Assembly: GCF_009906855.1 (NCBI RefSeq)
Contig: NZ_CP047650.1
Span: 5,270,001-5,334,000, forward strand
Origin: Xylophilus rhododendri
Lineage (GTDB): Bacteria > Pseudomonadota > Gammaproteobacteria > Burkholderiales > Burkholderiaceae_C
Direction of reading: 5' to 3'
DNA: 64,000 bases
The notes below the pieces were generated by a model. It searched no databases and was not told the DNA's origin. It saw nothing but the letters and a program-made list of their open reading frames with translations. Positions 46,626-55,528 of the stretch are shown here, in pieces (position 1 is the first letter of the stretch; every line of letters starts with the position of its first letter). The translations under genes were made by a program, and so were the position numbers.

Positions 46626-46764
46626 TTGAAGACTGGTAAACCCGAAGCACGAGCCGTGCCCGGATTTACGCGAAGGTCCTGCCCCGCCCTGGTGCAAGGC
46701 CTGCGCCGCCTCACCGGACCCTAGAATCCTTTTTTTGTCGCCCCGCCAGCCAGGACCTTCTTCG

Positions 46765-47448
46765 ATGCTTGCCCACCGTCCGCCGCCCTTCGAGCATGGG
46801 CATTCGACCGCGCAGGAGGAGGCCTACCAGCACATCCGCCAGGCGATCCGCATGGGCACGATGCGGCCGGGATACCGCCTGGTGCCCGACGAGATCGCCA
46901 ACGCCATCGGCATGAGCCGCATGCCGGTGCGCGAGGCCTTGAACCGCCTGGCTGCCGAGGGCCTGATCGTGCTGCGGCCCAACCGCGGCGCGGTGGTGCG
47001 CGGCCTGACCGAGAAGGAGGTGCGCGAGGTCTTCGAGATGCGCGCCGTGCTCGAAGGCCTGGCCGCCTCCATGGCCGTCTCCCGGGTGACGCCGGCCGAC
47101 CTGCTGGACCTGGAGCAGCTGCTGATCCGCATGCGCAACAGCGCGGCCAACACCGCCGACTGGATCACCGAGCACCGCCAGTTCCACGAGCGTTTCTGCG
47201 CCATCGCCGATGCGCCGCGGCTGATGCACCAGATCGCGGCCCTGCATCTGGTGGTGGAGCCGCTGATGCGGCTGTGGCTGGAGAACCGCTCTTCCAGCGC
47301 CTACCTGCAGGACGTGCACGAGGAACTGGTCGCCACGCTCAAGGCCGGCGATGCGGCGCACATGGAAGCCATGATGCGCGCCCATGTGCTGCGCACCGTG
47401 CCGGGCATCACGGCGGCGATGCGCGAGCAGGGCGCCCAGGCCGGCTAG
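46765..47448 (+). CDS. GntR/FadR-type transcriptional regulator (FCD domain)
   Basis: The 227-residue regulator has a winged helix at about 15-80 (AYQHIRQAIRMGTMRPGYRL, NAIGMSRMPVREALNRLAAE, LRPNRGAVVRGLTEKEVREV) and an FCD domain at about 90-215 with FEMRAVLEGLAASMA and HRQFHERFCAIADAP, whose His residues bind metal. It is divergent from the Bug (1)-GGT pair and probably controls it. The ATG at 46765 has AGGA 9 bases upstream. Confidence 0.92.
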   Translation: MLAHRPPPFEHGHSTAQEEAYQHIRQAIRMGTMRPGYRLVPDEIANAIGMSRMPVREALNRLAAEGLIVLRPNRGAVVRGLTEKEVREVFEMRAVLEGLAASMAVSRVTPADLLDLEQLLIRMRNSAANTADWITEHRQFHERFCAIADAPRLMHQIAALHLVVEPLMRLWLENRSSSAYLQDVHEELVATLKAGDAAHMEAMMRAHVLRTVPGITAAMREQGAQAG

Positions 47449-47452
47449 GAGC

Positions 47453-48346
47453 CTAGGCCTGCGTGGCCGGCGCGCCCTGGAACAGCGAGACCAGTTCCGG
47501 CATCAGCGCCTGCGGCCCGCCCAGGTCCAGCGCCTGGCCCAGCGCCGCCAGCACGCTGTCGGCGATGTCGTGCTGGGCACCGGCCTCGCGCGCCATGGTG
47601 GTGTAGTAGCCCAGGTCCTTCACGCCGTTGGCCACGGTGAACCGCAGGGCCGAGGGATCGCGCGTGGTCAGGTAGGGCTTGACCCGCTCCAGCGCCGCGC
47701 CGCCGCCGCCGCCCTTGCCCAACACCTCCACGAACACGGCGGTATCCACGCCGGCCTCCTGCGCGCAGGCCGCGGCCTCGGCCAGCAGCGAGACGAAACC
47801 CAGCGACACGAAGTTGTGCAGCAGCTTCATGCGGTGGCCCGCGCCGACCGGGCCGCAATGGCTGATGTTCTCGGCGAAGCAGGCCAGCAGCGGCCGGCAT
47901 TCGGCGAACAGGGCCGCGTCGCCACCCACCAGCAGGTTCAGCCGGCCCTCGGCCGCTTCCTTGGGCGAGCGGGTCATGGGCGTGTCGAGGAAGCGCCCGC
48001 CCGCGCGCTGCACCTCGGCGGCCAGGCGCTCGGTGGAGGTGGGGATGGCGGTGGAGCAGTCGATCACGATGGTGCCCGGCCGCATGGCCTGCAGCACGCC
48101 GCCCTCGCCGAGCAGCACCGCCTCGACCTGGGGAGTGCCGGTGACGCACAGGATCACGATGTCGGCGCCCGCCGCCAGCCCGGGGATGCCCGGCTCGCTG
48201 CGCGCACCGCTGTTCTTCAGCTCATCCAGCGGCTGGTTGCCCGCATGCTCCAGCACCGTCAGCGCATAGCCGTGCTTGAGGATGTTGCGGGCGATGCCGT
48301 GGCCCATCATGCCGACGCCGATCAGGGCGATGCGCGGTTTGTCCAT
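47453..48346 (-). CDS. NAD(P)-dependent beta-hydroxyacid dehydrogenase (3-hydroxyisobutyrate dehydrogenase family)
   Basis: The 297-residue enzyme has the Rossmann motif IALIGVGMMGHGIARN, substrate-binding DCSTAIPTSTERLA and DTPMTRSPKEAAEGRLNLLV, and the catalytic lysine in GAGHRMKLLHNF. Relatives include 3-hydroxyisobutyrate dehydrogenase, tartronate semialdehyde reductase and L-threonate dehydrogenase. It follows a D-2-hydroxyacid dehydrogenase gene by 29 bases on the same strand. A role in reducing or oxidising a short hydroxyacid from the surrounding sugar-acid genes is plausible. Confidence 0.9.
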   Translation of the reverse strand: MDKPRIALIGVGMMGHGIARNILKHGYALTVLEHAGNQPLDELKNSGARSEPGIPGLAAGADIVILCVTGTPQVEAVLLGEGGVLQAMRPGTIVIDCSTAIPTSTERLAAEVQRAGGRFLDTPMTRSPKEAAEGRLNLLVGGDAALFAECRPLLACFAENISHCGPVGAGHRMKLLHNFVSLGFVSLLAEAAACAQEAGVDTAVFVEVLGKGGGGGAALERVKPYLTTRDPSALRFTVANGVKDLGYYTTMAREAGAQHDIADSVLAALGQALDLGGPQALMPELVSLFQGAPATQA

Positions 48347-48375
48347 GTCTGTCTCCTTGGGGTTGGGTGTTCGAA

Positions 48376-49353
48376 TCAGGTCAGCAGGTTGTCGGGCGAC
48401 TGACCGCGGGCCAGGGCCTCGATGCCGTGGATCAGCAGCCAGCCCATGGCATCGCGTGTCTCGTGGGTGGCGCTGCCGATGTGGGGGGACAGGAACACGT
48501 TGTTGAGCGTACGGTAGCCGGGGTGCACCTGGGGCTCGTTGGCGAAGACGTCCAGGCCGGCGCCCAGCAGATGGCCGTTGCGCAGGGCGGCGATCAGGGC
48601 CTCGTCCTGCACCAGGTCGCCGCGCGAGATGTTCACCACGACCGCACCACGCGGCAGGCGGGCGAGCCGCTCGGCATCGAACACGCCGCGCAGGGCGGGG
48701 GAGCCGGGCGCGGCGATCATGAGGATGTCGCTGTGCTGCAGCAGGCCGTCGAGCGAGTCAAAGTAGAGGGCGCCGTCTTCCAGCCCAGGCTCCAGCCGCT
48801 GGCGGTTGTGGTACTGGATGCGCAGCCCGAAACCCCGCGCACGGACCGCGATGGCCCGGCCGATGCGGCCCATGCCGAAGATGCCCAGCCGCCGGCCCAC
48901 CAGGCCCATGCCCAGCAACTGCGTCGGCGCCCAGCCGGGCCAGGCGCCGCTGCGCACCATCTGGTCGGCCTCGTGGCCGCGCCGGCAGGCGTTGAGCAGC
49001 AGCATCAGCGCGATCTCGGCGCAGGCATCGCTCAGCACATCGGGCGTGTTCAGCACCCGGATGCCGGCGGCGCGGGCGGCGGGCAGGTCGATGTGGTCGA
49101 AGCCGACCGACAGCGTGGCGATGGTGCGCAGGCCGGGCAGCTGCGCCAGCGTCTCGGCGCGCAGCGATTCGGTGGCGGTGACGAAGAGCAGTTCGGCGCC
49201 CCGGGCCCGCTGCACGATGTCGGCCGGGGGCAGGATGGAATCGTCCTCGTTGACGGCCAGCTCGAAGCGTTCGTGCAGCGCGGCCTCGATGGCGGGCGTG
49301 AGCCGGCGGCAGAGATAGGCGCGTAGGCGGCTGGTCGGGGAGGGTGTGGGCAT
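48376..49353 (-). CDS. D-2-hydroxyacid dehydrogenase (GhrB/GyaR-like) (1)
   Basis: The 325-residue enzyme has NAD-binding LGIFGMGRIGRAIAVRARGF and the catalytic set Arg in VVNISRGDLVQDEAL, Glu in DVFANEPQVHPG and His in LSPHIGSATHETRDAM. It resembles glyoxylate/hydroxypyruvate reductases. It is the first gene of a two-gene unit with the beta-hydroxyacid dehydrogenase. A GntR-type operator candidate lies 6-24 bases before its start, and the GntR gene at 49441 is divergent. Confidence 0.93.
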   Translation of the reverse strand: MPTPSPTSRLRAYLCRRLTPAIEAALHERFELAVNEDDSILPPADIVQRARGAELLFVTATESLRAETLAQLPGLRTIATLSVGFDHIDLPAARAAGIRVLNTPDVLSDACAEIALMLLLNACRRGHEADQMVRSGAWPGWAPTQLLGMGLVGRRLGIFGMGRIGRAIAVRARGFGLRIQYHNRQRLEPGLEDGALYFDSLDGLLQHSDILMIAAPGSPALRGVFDAERLARLPRGAVVVNISRGDLVQDEALIAALRNGHLLGAGLDVFANEPQVHPGYRTLNNVFLSPHIGSATHETRDAMGWLLIHGIEALARGQSPDNLLT

Positions 49354-49358
49354 CGAAG

Positions 49359-49377
49359 GTATTACAAATACGTCATA
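49359..49377 (-). promoter_or_regulatory. Operator candidate A for the GntR regulator at 49441
   Basis: Read on the minus strand the site is TATGACGTATTTGTAATAC. It aligns without gaps to the site at 50294-50312 over 19 bases, sharing TATGA-NN-TATT-NN-TAA-N-AC. It also contains the palindrome GTATT-ACA-AATAC. It lies between the divergent dehydrogenase and GntR genes. Confidence 0.6.
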
Positions 49378-49440
49378 TCAATTGTCAAGCCGATCAGGGC
49401 CCGGTGGTATTCTCGAAATCCCGATTCCGTCCTTTCGTCC

Positions 49441-50247
49441 ATGGCCACTCCCCGAACCTCCGCCACCCCTGGCGCCCGTGCCGGCGCCGAGGGGACGCTC
49501 GCCGACCGCATCACCGGCCTGCTGGCCCAGCAGATCCGCAGCCGCGTCTATCCGGCCCATGCCCGGCTGCCCACCGAGCAGTTCATGACCGAGCAGTACG
49601 GCGTGAGCCGCACGGTGATCCGCGAGGCGATCTCGCGTCTGAAGTCCGAGGGCCTGGTCGAGACCCGCCAGGGCAGCGGCACGGTGGTGCGCGAGGCCCA
49701 GGCCTCGGAGGCCTTCCGCCTGGGCCGCAGCGACGAGGATCCGGCCCAGGCGGTGGTGCGCATCCTGGAACTGCGCCGCGGCATCGAGGCCGAGATGGCC
49801 GCCCTGGCCGCCGAACGCCGCACTACAGCCGAGATGGCCGCCATCCAGGCCGCGCTCAAGGACATCGCCCGCGCGGTGAAGGCCGGCGGCGACGGGGTGC
49901 AGGAAGACCTGGCCTTCCATCTCACCATCTCGCGCGCCACCCACAACAGCCACTACACCGAGCTGCTGGGCATGCTGACCCGCTCGCTGCACGACACCAT
50001 CCGCCTGACCCGCAGCAACGAGGCCCGCCGCGCCGACCTGGCCGGCGAGGTGCTGGCCGAGCATGCGGCGCTGTGCGCGGCGATCCGCGCCAGGGACCCG
50101 GCCGCCGCGCGGGAGGCGGCCTTCCTGCACATGCAGAACACGGCGGTGCGCCTGCAGCATGCCGGCCAGGAGTTCTGGACCGGCGACAGCCGCGCCACCG
50201 CGCAGCGGCTGGCCAAGGTCAAGCTGGGTACCGACCCTCAACGCTGA
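49441..50247 (+). CDS. GntR/FadR-type transcriptional regulator (FCD domain)
   Basis: The 268-residue regulator has a winged helix at about 20-90 (ADRITGLLAQQIRSRVYPAH, LPTEQFMTEQYGVSRTVIRE, LVETRQGSGTVVREA) and an FCD domain from about 105 with LELRRGIEAEMAALA and LAFHLTISRATHNSHYTELL. It sits between a dehydrogenase pair on the minus strand and a dehydrogenase-dehydratase-Bug operon on the plus strand. Matching operator-like sites before both make it their likely shared regulator. Confidence 0.93.
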   Translation: MATPRTSATPGARAGAEGTLADRITGLLAQQIRSRVYPAHARLPTEQFMTEQYGVSRTVIREAISRLKSEGLVETRQGSGTVVREAQASEAFRLGRSDEDPAQAVVRILELRRGIEAEMAALAAERRTTAEMAAIQAALKDIARAVKAGGDGVQEDLAFHLTISRATHNSHYTELLGMLTRSLHDTIRLTRSNEARRADLAGEVLAEHAALCAAIRARDPAAAREAAFLHMQNTAVRLQHAGQEFWTGDSRATAQRLAKVKLGTDPQR

Positions 50248-50293
50248 GCCGGTCTCAGGGTCCTCCACAGGGGCCAGCTTGTCTTCCAACTTG

Positions 50294-50312
50294 TATGATC
50301 TATTCATAAGAC
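50294..50312 (+). promoter_or_regulatory. Operator candidate B for the GntR regulator at 49441
   Basis: TATGATCTATTCATAAGAC includes a perfect inverted repeat TATGA-TCTAT-TCATA. It matches site A at 49359-49377 in 13 fixed positions plus two C/T or A/G exchanges. It lies 15 bases before the GTG start of the dehydrogenase operon. Confidence 0.6.
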
Positions 50313-50327
50313 AAAAGGATAGACATC

Positions 50328-51347
50328 GTGGACATCCTGGAGACAAGAAGGCCGGTGGTGCTCTCCACCGACGGCCTGCATCCCGACGTGGCCGAGCGCC
50401 TCGCCTGCTGGGCCGAGCTGCAGTACCTGCCGCCCGGCCTGAGCCCGGCGCAGAGCGACGACGCACTGCGCGAAGCGGTGGGCAGGGTGCAGGGGCTGAT
50501 CGTGCGCCGCCAGCTCCCGGCTGACCTGTTCGAACGCCCGCTGGCCCTGCGCGCCGTGATGCGCCAGGGCGTGGGCCTGGACTTCATCCCGGTGGACCGG
50601 GCCACGGCGCATGGCATTCCGGTCGGCAACACACCGGCCGTCAATGCCAATGCGGTGGCCGAGTACGTCTTCGCCGGCCTGCTGGCGCACAGCCGGCAGC
50701 TGGCAGCCTTCGATGCGCGGGTACGCGCGGGCGACTGGTCTGCCCGCACCCAGGCCGGCGCCCGCACCTTCGAGCTGCGCGGGCGCACGCTGGGCCTGCT
50801 GGGTTTCGGTGCGGTCGGCAGGCGGATCGCGGCCATCGGCGAACACGGCTTCGGCATGCGTATCTCCACCTGCACGCAGACGCCATCGGCCGTGCCCGAG
50901 GGCATCGCGGCGATGCCGCTCGAAGCCTTGTTCGAGGCCAGCGATGTCATCGTCATCGCCTGTCCGCTCACCCCCGCCACCCGCGGCCTGGTCGATGCCC
51001 GGGTGCTGCGCCATGCCCGGCCGCATGCGCTGCTGGTCAACGTCGGCCGCGGCCCGGTGGTGCAGGAGGAAGACCTGGCCGATGCCCTGGAGCAGGGCCG
51101 GCTGGCCGGCGCGGTGCTCGATGTGTTCGCCACCCAGCCCCTGCCGTCCGGCAGCCGGCTGCGCCGCCATCCCGGCGTGCTGCTGACCCCGCACCTGGCC
51201 GGTGTCACGCAAGAGGCCGAACGCGCCATGGGCCTGCTGGCGGTGGACACCCTGCAGGCCCTGCTGCGCGGCGAGCGGCCGGCCAATACCGTCAACCCGG
51301 CCGTGTTCACGGCGCACCCCACAACACCACAGGAGACATCACCTTGA
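50328..51347 (+). CDS. D-2-hydroxyacid dehydrogenase (2)
   Basis: The 339-residue enzyme starts with GTG, with AAAGGAT about 8 bases upstream. It has GLLGFGAVGRRIAAIGEHGF, VNVGRGPVVQEEDLADALEQ (catalytic Arg), DVFATQPLP and LTPHLAGVTQEAERAM (catalytic His). In DVFATQPLP the usual Glu position is Gln, so the normal Arg-Glu-His triad may be altered. Its stop overlaps the TTG start of the mandelate-racemase-family gene, so the two are translated together. Confidence 0.92.
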   Translation: MDILETRRPVVLSTDGLHPDVAERLACWAELQYLPPGLSPAQSDDALREAVGRVQGLIVRRQLPADLFERPLALRAVMRQGVGLDFIPVDRATAHGIPVGNTPAVNANAVAEYVFAGLLAHSRQLAAFDARVRAGDWSARTQAGARTFELRGRTLGLLGFGAVGRRIAAIGEHGFGMRISTCTQTPSAVPEGIAAMPLEALFEASDVIVIACPLTPATRGLVDARVLRHARPHALLVNVGRGPVVQEEDLADALEQGRLAGAVLDVFATQPLPSGSRLRRHPGVLLTPHLAGVTQEAERAMGLLAVDTLQALLRGERPANTVNPAVFTAHPTTPQETSP

Positions 51348-52492
51348 AGATCACCCGCATCACCGCCGTCCCGCTGTCCTTCCGCCTGCCCGAGGGCAAG
51401 ACGGTGACCATGGGCATCGGCAGCACCCTGAAGCGCGACGCCATCGTCATCCGCGTCGAGACCTCCGAAGGCATCACCGGCTACGGCGAGGCGCACCCGG
51501 GCCGCAGCCCGGGCGCCATCGTCAGCCTGGTGCACAACACCCTGCAGCCGCTCCTGGTCGGCATGGAGGCCACCGACTGCGTGGGCGCGTGGCAGCGGGT
51601 GCACCGCATGCAGCTGTCCAGCCACGGCCTGGGCGCGGGCACCTGCCTGGCGCTGTCGGGCATCGACATGGCCTTGTGGGACATCCGCGGCAAGGCCGCC
51701 AAGATGCCGCTCTACGAACTGCTGGGCGGCAGCCGGCGCCGCATACCGGCCTATGCCGGCGGCATCGCGCTGGGCTATCAGGCGCCCGAGTCGCTGGCCG
51801 AGGAGGCGCAGGAATACGTGGCGCGCGGCTACAAGGCCGTCAAGCTGCGCATCGGCGACACGGTGAAGGACGACATCGCCCGCGTGCGCCATGTGCGCAA
51901 GGTGCTGGGCGAGGACATCGACATCCTCACCGACGCCAACACCGCCTACACCATCGCCGACGTGCGTCGGGTGCTGCCGGTGCTCGCCGACATCCAGGCC
52001 GGCTGGCTGGAGGAACCCTTCGCCTGCAACGACTTCGCCTCCTACCGCGAGGCCGCCAGGATCACGCCGCTGGTGCCGATCGCCGCCGGCGAGAACCATT
52101 TCACCCGCTTCGAGTTCGGCCAGATGCTGGATGCACGCGCGGTGCAGGTCTGGCAGCCGGACCTGTCGAAGAGCGGCGGCATCACCGAAGGCGTGCGTAT
52201 CGCCGCCATGGCCTCGGCCTTCCGCATCCCGGTGCATGCGCACAGCTCGGCCACCGGGCTCAACCATGCGGCCACGCTGCACTTCCTGGCCGCCACCGAG
52301 AACGCCGGCTACTTCGAAGCCTGCGTCTCCAAGTTCAACCCCTTCCGCGACATGTTCGGCGACACCTTCGCCATCGGTGCGGACGGCTGCGTGGAGCCGC
52401 CGACCGGACACGGCCTGGGCATCGAGGTGGACGAGTCCATCTTCGACCAATACCCGATGGTGGATGGCCCCGGCTATGTCGTGAAGTTCTGA
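51344..52492 (+). CDS. Mandelate racemase/muconate lactonizing enzyme family protein (probable acid-sugar dehydratase)
   Basis: This 382-residue enolase-superfamily enzyme starts with TTG (TTGA overlap with the previous stop, AGGAG upstream). Metal ligands are D197 (DILTDANTAYT), E223 (GWLEEPF) and E250 (AAGENHF). A His-Asp base pair is probable in D273 (WQPDLSKSGG) and H300 (PVHAHSSATG). The usual KxK pair is KxR here (K167, R169 in AVKLRIG). These features suit an acid-sugar dehydratase or racemase using a single His base. Lies in an operon with a dehydrogenase and Bug (2). Confidence 0.92.
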   Translation: MKITRITAVPLSFRLPEGKTVTMGIGSTLKRDAIVIRVETSEGITGYGEAHPGRSPGAIVSLVHNTLQPLLVGMEATDCVGAWQRVHRMQLSSHGLGAGTCLALSGIDMALWDIRGKAAKMPLYELLGGSRRRIPAYAGGIALGYQAPESLAEEAQEYVARGYKAVKLRIGDTVKDDIARVRHVRKVLGEDIDILTDANTAYTIADVRRVLPVLADIQAGWLEEPFACNDFASYREAARITPLVPIAAGENHFTRFEFGQMLDARAVQVWQPDLSKSGGITEGVRIAAMASAFRIPVHAHSSATGLNHAATLHFLAATENAGYFEACVSKFNPFRDMFGDTFAIGADGCVEPPTGHGLGIEVDESIFDQYPMVDGPGYVVKF

Positions 52493-52529
52493 GACCCGCC
52501 ATCCGGCGAACCCAAAAAAGGAGACAGCC

Positions 52530-53513
52530 ATGGACCTCAAGATAAGCCGCTTCGCGCGCCTGCTCGCACCCCTGCTGGTGGGCCTCTGCCTGGGCGCCCC
52601 GGCGCTGGCCGACGACTATCCGAGCAAGCCGGTCCGCATCGTCGTACCCTACACGCCGGGCGGGTTCAACGACACCCTGGCGCGCACCGTGGGCGAACGC
52701 CTGGGCCGCAGCTGGAAGCAGTCGGTGGTGGTGGACAACCGCCCCGGCGGCAACACGGTGCTGGGCAACAACCTGGTGGCCAAGGCGCCGGCCGACGGCT
52801 ACACCATGCTGATCACGCCGCTGCCCTTCTCGGCGCTGCCGGCGCTCTACGGAAACAAGCTGCCCTACCACGCGCTGAAGGATTTCACGCCGCTGATCTG
52901 GGCGGCGAGTACGCAGAACGTGCTGGTGGTGCGCAACGACCTGGGCGTGTCCAGCGTGGCCGAGCTGATCGCCATGGCCAAGGCCCGGCCGGGCAAGCTC
53001 AACTACGGCTCGACCGGCTCGGGCTCGTCCAACCACCTGTCGATGGAACTCTTCGAGGCGATGACGCAGAGCAGGATGACCCATGTGCCCTACAAGGGCA
53101 GCGCCCCGGCCGTGATGGCCATGCTGGGCGGCGAGATCGACGTGCTCTTCGACAACGTGCCCAACGTGATGCAGCAGATCAAGGCCGGCAAGATCAAGCC
53201 CATCGGCGTCACCGGCACCAGCCGCGCGGTGCTGCTGCCGGAGGTGCCGACGGTGGCCGAATCCGGCGTGCCGGGCTACGAGGTGAACGTCTGGTTCGGC
53301 ATGCAGATGCCGGCCGGCACGCCCAAGGCCATCGTCGACAAGGCCAACCAGGACATCGTGGCCATCCTCAAGGAACCCGAGGTGATCCGCCAGTTCCGCG
53401 AGCAGGGCGTGGAGGTGGTGGGCAGCACGCCCGAGGCCTTCGGGCAGCTGCTGCAGAAGGAGGTGCCGAAGTGGACCAAGGTGATCGAGGATGCCGGGGT
53501 GAAGCTCGAATGA
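52530..53513 (+). CDS. Bug-family tripartite tricarboxylate transporter substrate-binding protein (2)
   Basis: The 327-residue protein has a signal peptide to about 28 (LLVGLCLGAPALADD), then YPSKPVRIVVPYTPGGFNDT, NRPGGNTVLGNNLVAKAPAD, MTHVPYKGSAPAVMAMLGGE and VPTVAESGVPGYEVNVWFGM. AAAAGGAG lies before the ATG. It closes the plus-strand operon and probably captures the acid processed by the preceding two enzymes. No permease gene is adjacent. Confidence 0.95.
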   Translation: MDLKISRFARLLAPLLVGLCLGAPALADDYPSKPVRIVVPYTPGGFNDTLARTVGERLGRSWKQSVVVDNRPGGNTVLGNNLVAKAPADGYTMLITPLPFSALPALYGNKLPYHALKDFTPLIWAASTQNVLVVRNDLGVSSVAELIAMAKARPGKLNYGSTGSGSSNHLSMELFEAMTQSRMTHVPYKGSAPAVMAMLGGEIDVLFDNVPNVMQQIKAGKIKPIGVTGTSRAVLLPEVPTVAESGVPGYEVNVWFGMQMPAGTPKAIVDKANQDIVAILKEPEVIRQFREQGVEVVGSTPEAFGQLLQKEVPKWTKVIEDAGVKLE

Positions 53514-53537
53514 GCTCCTTCCCCGGCAGTGCCCCGG

Positions 53538-55523
53538 TCAGTCGGGCACGGTCACCCGGCCGGCCTTGACCAGGATGCGGTCGCGGCGCGCCGGCTGCTG
53601 GCGGATCGGCGGCAGGTCGGCCGCCTCCACCTGCGGCTGGCCCTTGGCCATGCCGCTCGGGGCCGCGGTGCGCACCAGCTGGCTGGGCGGCAGGGGCTTG
53701 CCGTCGGCCAGGTGCGACCACAGGGCCTCCAGTGCTTGCAGCTGGTAGGGCGACAGGGGCACCAGGCCCCTGGCGCCGGCCCCCGGCTCGCCGTGGGTGG
53801 CGTTGGTCACCTCGATGTAGCGCAGGGCATCGGTGTGCGCGGAGACCAGCGAGTTCAGGCCGAGGTAGGCGCGGCTGGTGAAGTCCGGCGGCTCCACCAG
53901 GTCGGCGCGGCCGTGCACGATCAGCGTGGGCAGCGCGCCGACGTCGGCCGTCGCCATCACCGAACGCAGGCCCTCCTGCACCCGCAAGGCATCCGCCGAG
54001 TGGCCGACCACCAGTTCACGCAGGCACAGCGCCGCGTCGAAGTTGTAGTCCTGCCGGCCGGTGGAGCGCGACACCGACAGCGACGATTGCCGGGGCCCGT
54101 TCGGGTCGGCATCGTTGATGACGCTAACGATGCGGCCGTCCGGCGTGCCGCCCAGCTGGGTGGCGAACCATTGGGCGGATTCGGCCGGCGTCGCCGGGCG
54201 TGGGCGACCCTCCTTGTCGATGGCGGCGAAGCTCAGGCCGCACAGGTTCTCGGCCACGGTGAAGCGGCCGTACTGGCTGGCCTGGCCCAGCGTGCTCTGT
54301 TCGGCCAGGGCGCTGCCGGCGACCTGGGCGTCCGCCTCGGGCTGCATGCCGAAGGCGTGCAGGCGGTCCAGGGCTTCCTGTGCCTGGCTCGCGGTGTCGC
54401 CCACCTTCAGCAAGCCCGCTTCGACGAGCGACGTGCAGCGGTTGGCCGCGAACTTCAAACCGGCCGCCCCGGGCGTGCCGGGCAAGGCCAGCGCGGCGCA
54501 GGAGCGGTAGAGGTTGGAGTAGCTCAGCAGGTCGAGGATGGTGCGGTTGCCGCCGGCCCGGACGCGCTGGCCCTGCGCGATCACCACACGCGGGTTGGCC
54601 GGCGTCATGATCTGCGGCGACATGGCGACCACGCCGTCGAGCAGGTGCCCGCTGTCCTGCTCGGCCGCCTTGAGCACCGCGCCGCCGCCGTTGGAGAAGC
54701 CGGCCGCGATCACCCGGGTGTTCGCCCGCGTGACCGTGGCCTGGCCCGGCCAGCTGCGGCCGCCCAGCTCGGCCAGCGCGAACTCCACCGCACGCAGCAC
54801 CGACTGGCCCCAGTCGGCCTCCTGCGTCCAGCCGCCATGCGCCCATTTGTAGGCCAGGCGGTGCGGATGCGATGCGGAGAACGCACCGGCCGCGGCCGGC
54901 ATGCGGGCCTCGGCCGGGCCGACGAGGCGGCCGTCGATCCCCACGCCGCGCCCGGCGTCGAGGTCGAACACGCCCGCGCCCAGCCCCTTGTCGGCCCAGG
55001 CCACGGCGCAGCCGCGCACCAGGCCCCAGTAGCCGGCGCGCTGCATGTCGCCCCAGACGTTCTGGCTGCCCGGCGTGGCGATGGCCACGATGCAGGCATG
55101 GGCCGGATCGAAGCTGCGCGGCACCTGCAGCAGCAGGCCGGCCATGCGCCGCCCGCTGCCGTCGTCGGCATAAGCCAGCACTTCGTCGCCGGCGATGCGG
55201 CCGTCGCCGCTCACCCGGCCGGTGCGCGGATCGACGTTGGGGCCGAACAGCCGGCCGAAGCCGTTGGCCGCGCCGGGCGGCCGGTTCAGCACCGCGCGGC
55301 GCAGCTCGGCGAAGGTGGGCGCGGCGGGGTCGGCGTAAGGGCCGGGCGTGCCGGTGAGGCCGGCCACGCCCAGGCCGCCGGTGACCAGGTCGTCGTTCAC
55401 GCCGTCGTAGCTGTCGCGCCGCACCACGTGCAGCCAGTCGGGCGTTGCGGCCCAGGTGTTGAAAGCGCTGGCCAGCAGCAGGCCGGCCCACGCCGCCCGG
55501 GTGGGGTTGAAAGGGGTTCGCAT
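53538..55523 (-). CDS. D-(-)-3-hydroxybutyrate oligomer hydrolase (phaZ2/OrfX-type), exported
   Basis: The 661-residue protein has a signal peptide (about 1-25, WAGLLLASAFNTWAA). It contains the serine hydrolase nucleophile motif IAAGFSNGGGAVLKA and TLIVHGRADLVEPPDFTSRA near the C-terminus. Layout and length match the 3HB oligomer hydrolase family, which cleaves soluble poly-3-hydroxybutyrate oligomers to monomers. It starts 5 bases after the Bug (3) stop, so the two are in one operon. That suggests extracytoplasmic oligomer degradation linked to uptake of the product. Confidence 0.88.
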   Translation of the reverse strand: MRTPFNPTRAAWAGLLLASAFNTWAATPDWLHVVRRDSYDGVNDDLVTGGLGVAGLTGTPGPYADPAAPTFAELRRAVLNRPPGAANGFGRLFGPNVDPRTGRVSGDGRIAGDEVLAYADDGSGRRMAGLLLQVPRSFDPAHACIVAIATPGSQNVWGDMQRAGYWGLVRGCAVAWADKGLGAGVFDLDAGRGVGIDGRLVGPAEARMPAAAGAFSASHPHRLAYKWAHGGWTQEADWGQSVLRAVEFALAELGGRSWPGQATVTRANTRVIAAGFSNGGGAVLKAAEQDSGHLLDGVVAMSPQIMTPANPRVVIAQGQRVRAGGNRTILDLLSYSNLYRSCAALALPGTPGAAGLKFAANRCTSLVEAGLLKVGDTASQAQEALDRLHAFGMQPEADAQVAGSALAEQSTLGQASQYGRFTVAENLCGLSFAAIDKEGRPRPATPAESAQWFATQLGGTPDGRIVSVINDADPNGPRQSSLSVSRSTGRQDYNFDAALCLRELVVGHSADALRVQEGLRSVMATADVGALPTLIVHGRADLVEPPDFTSRAYLGLNSLVSAHTDALRYIEVTNATHGEPGAGARGLVPLSPYQLQALEALWSHLADGKPLPPSQLVRTAAPSGMAKGQPQVEAADLPPIRQQPARRDRILVKAGRVTVPD

Positions 55524-55528
55524 GGCGG

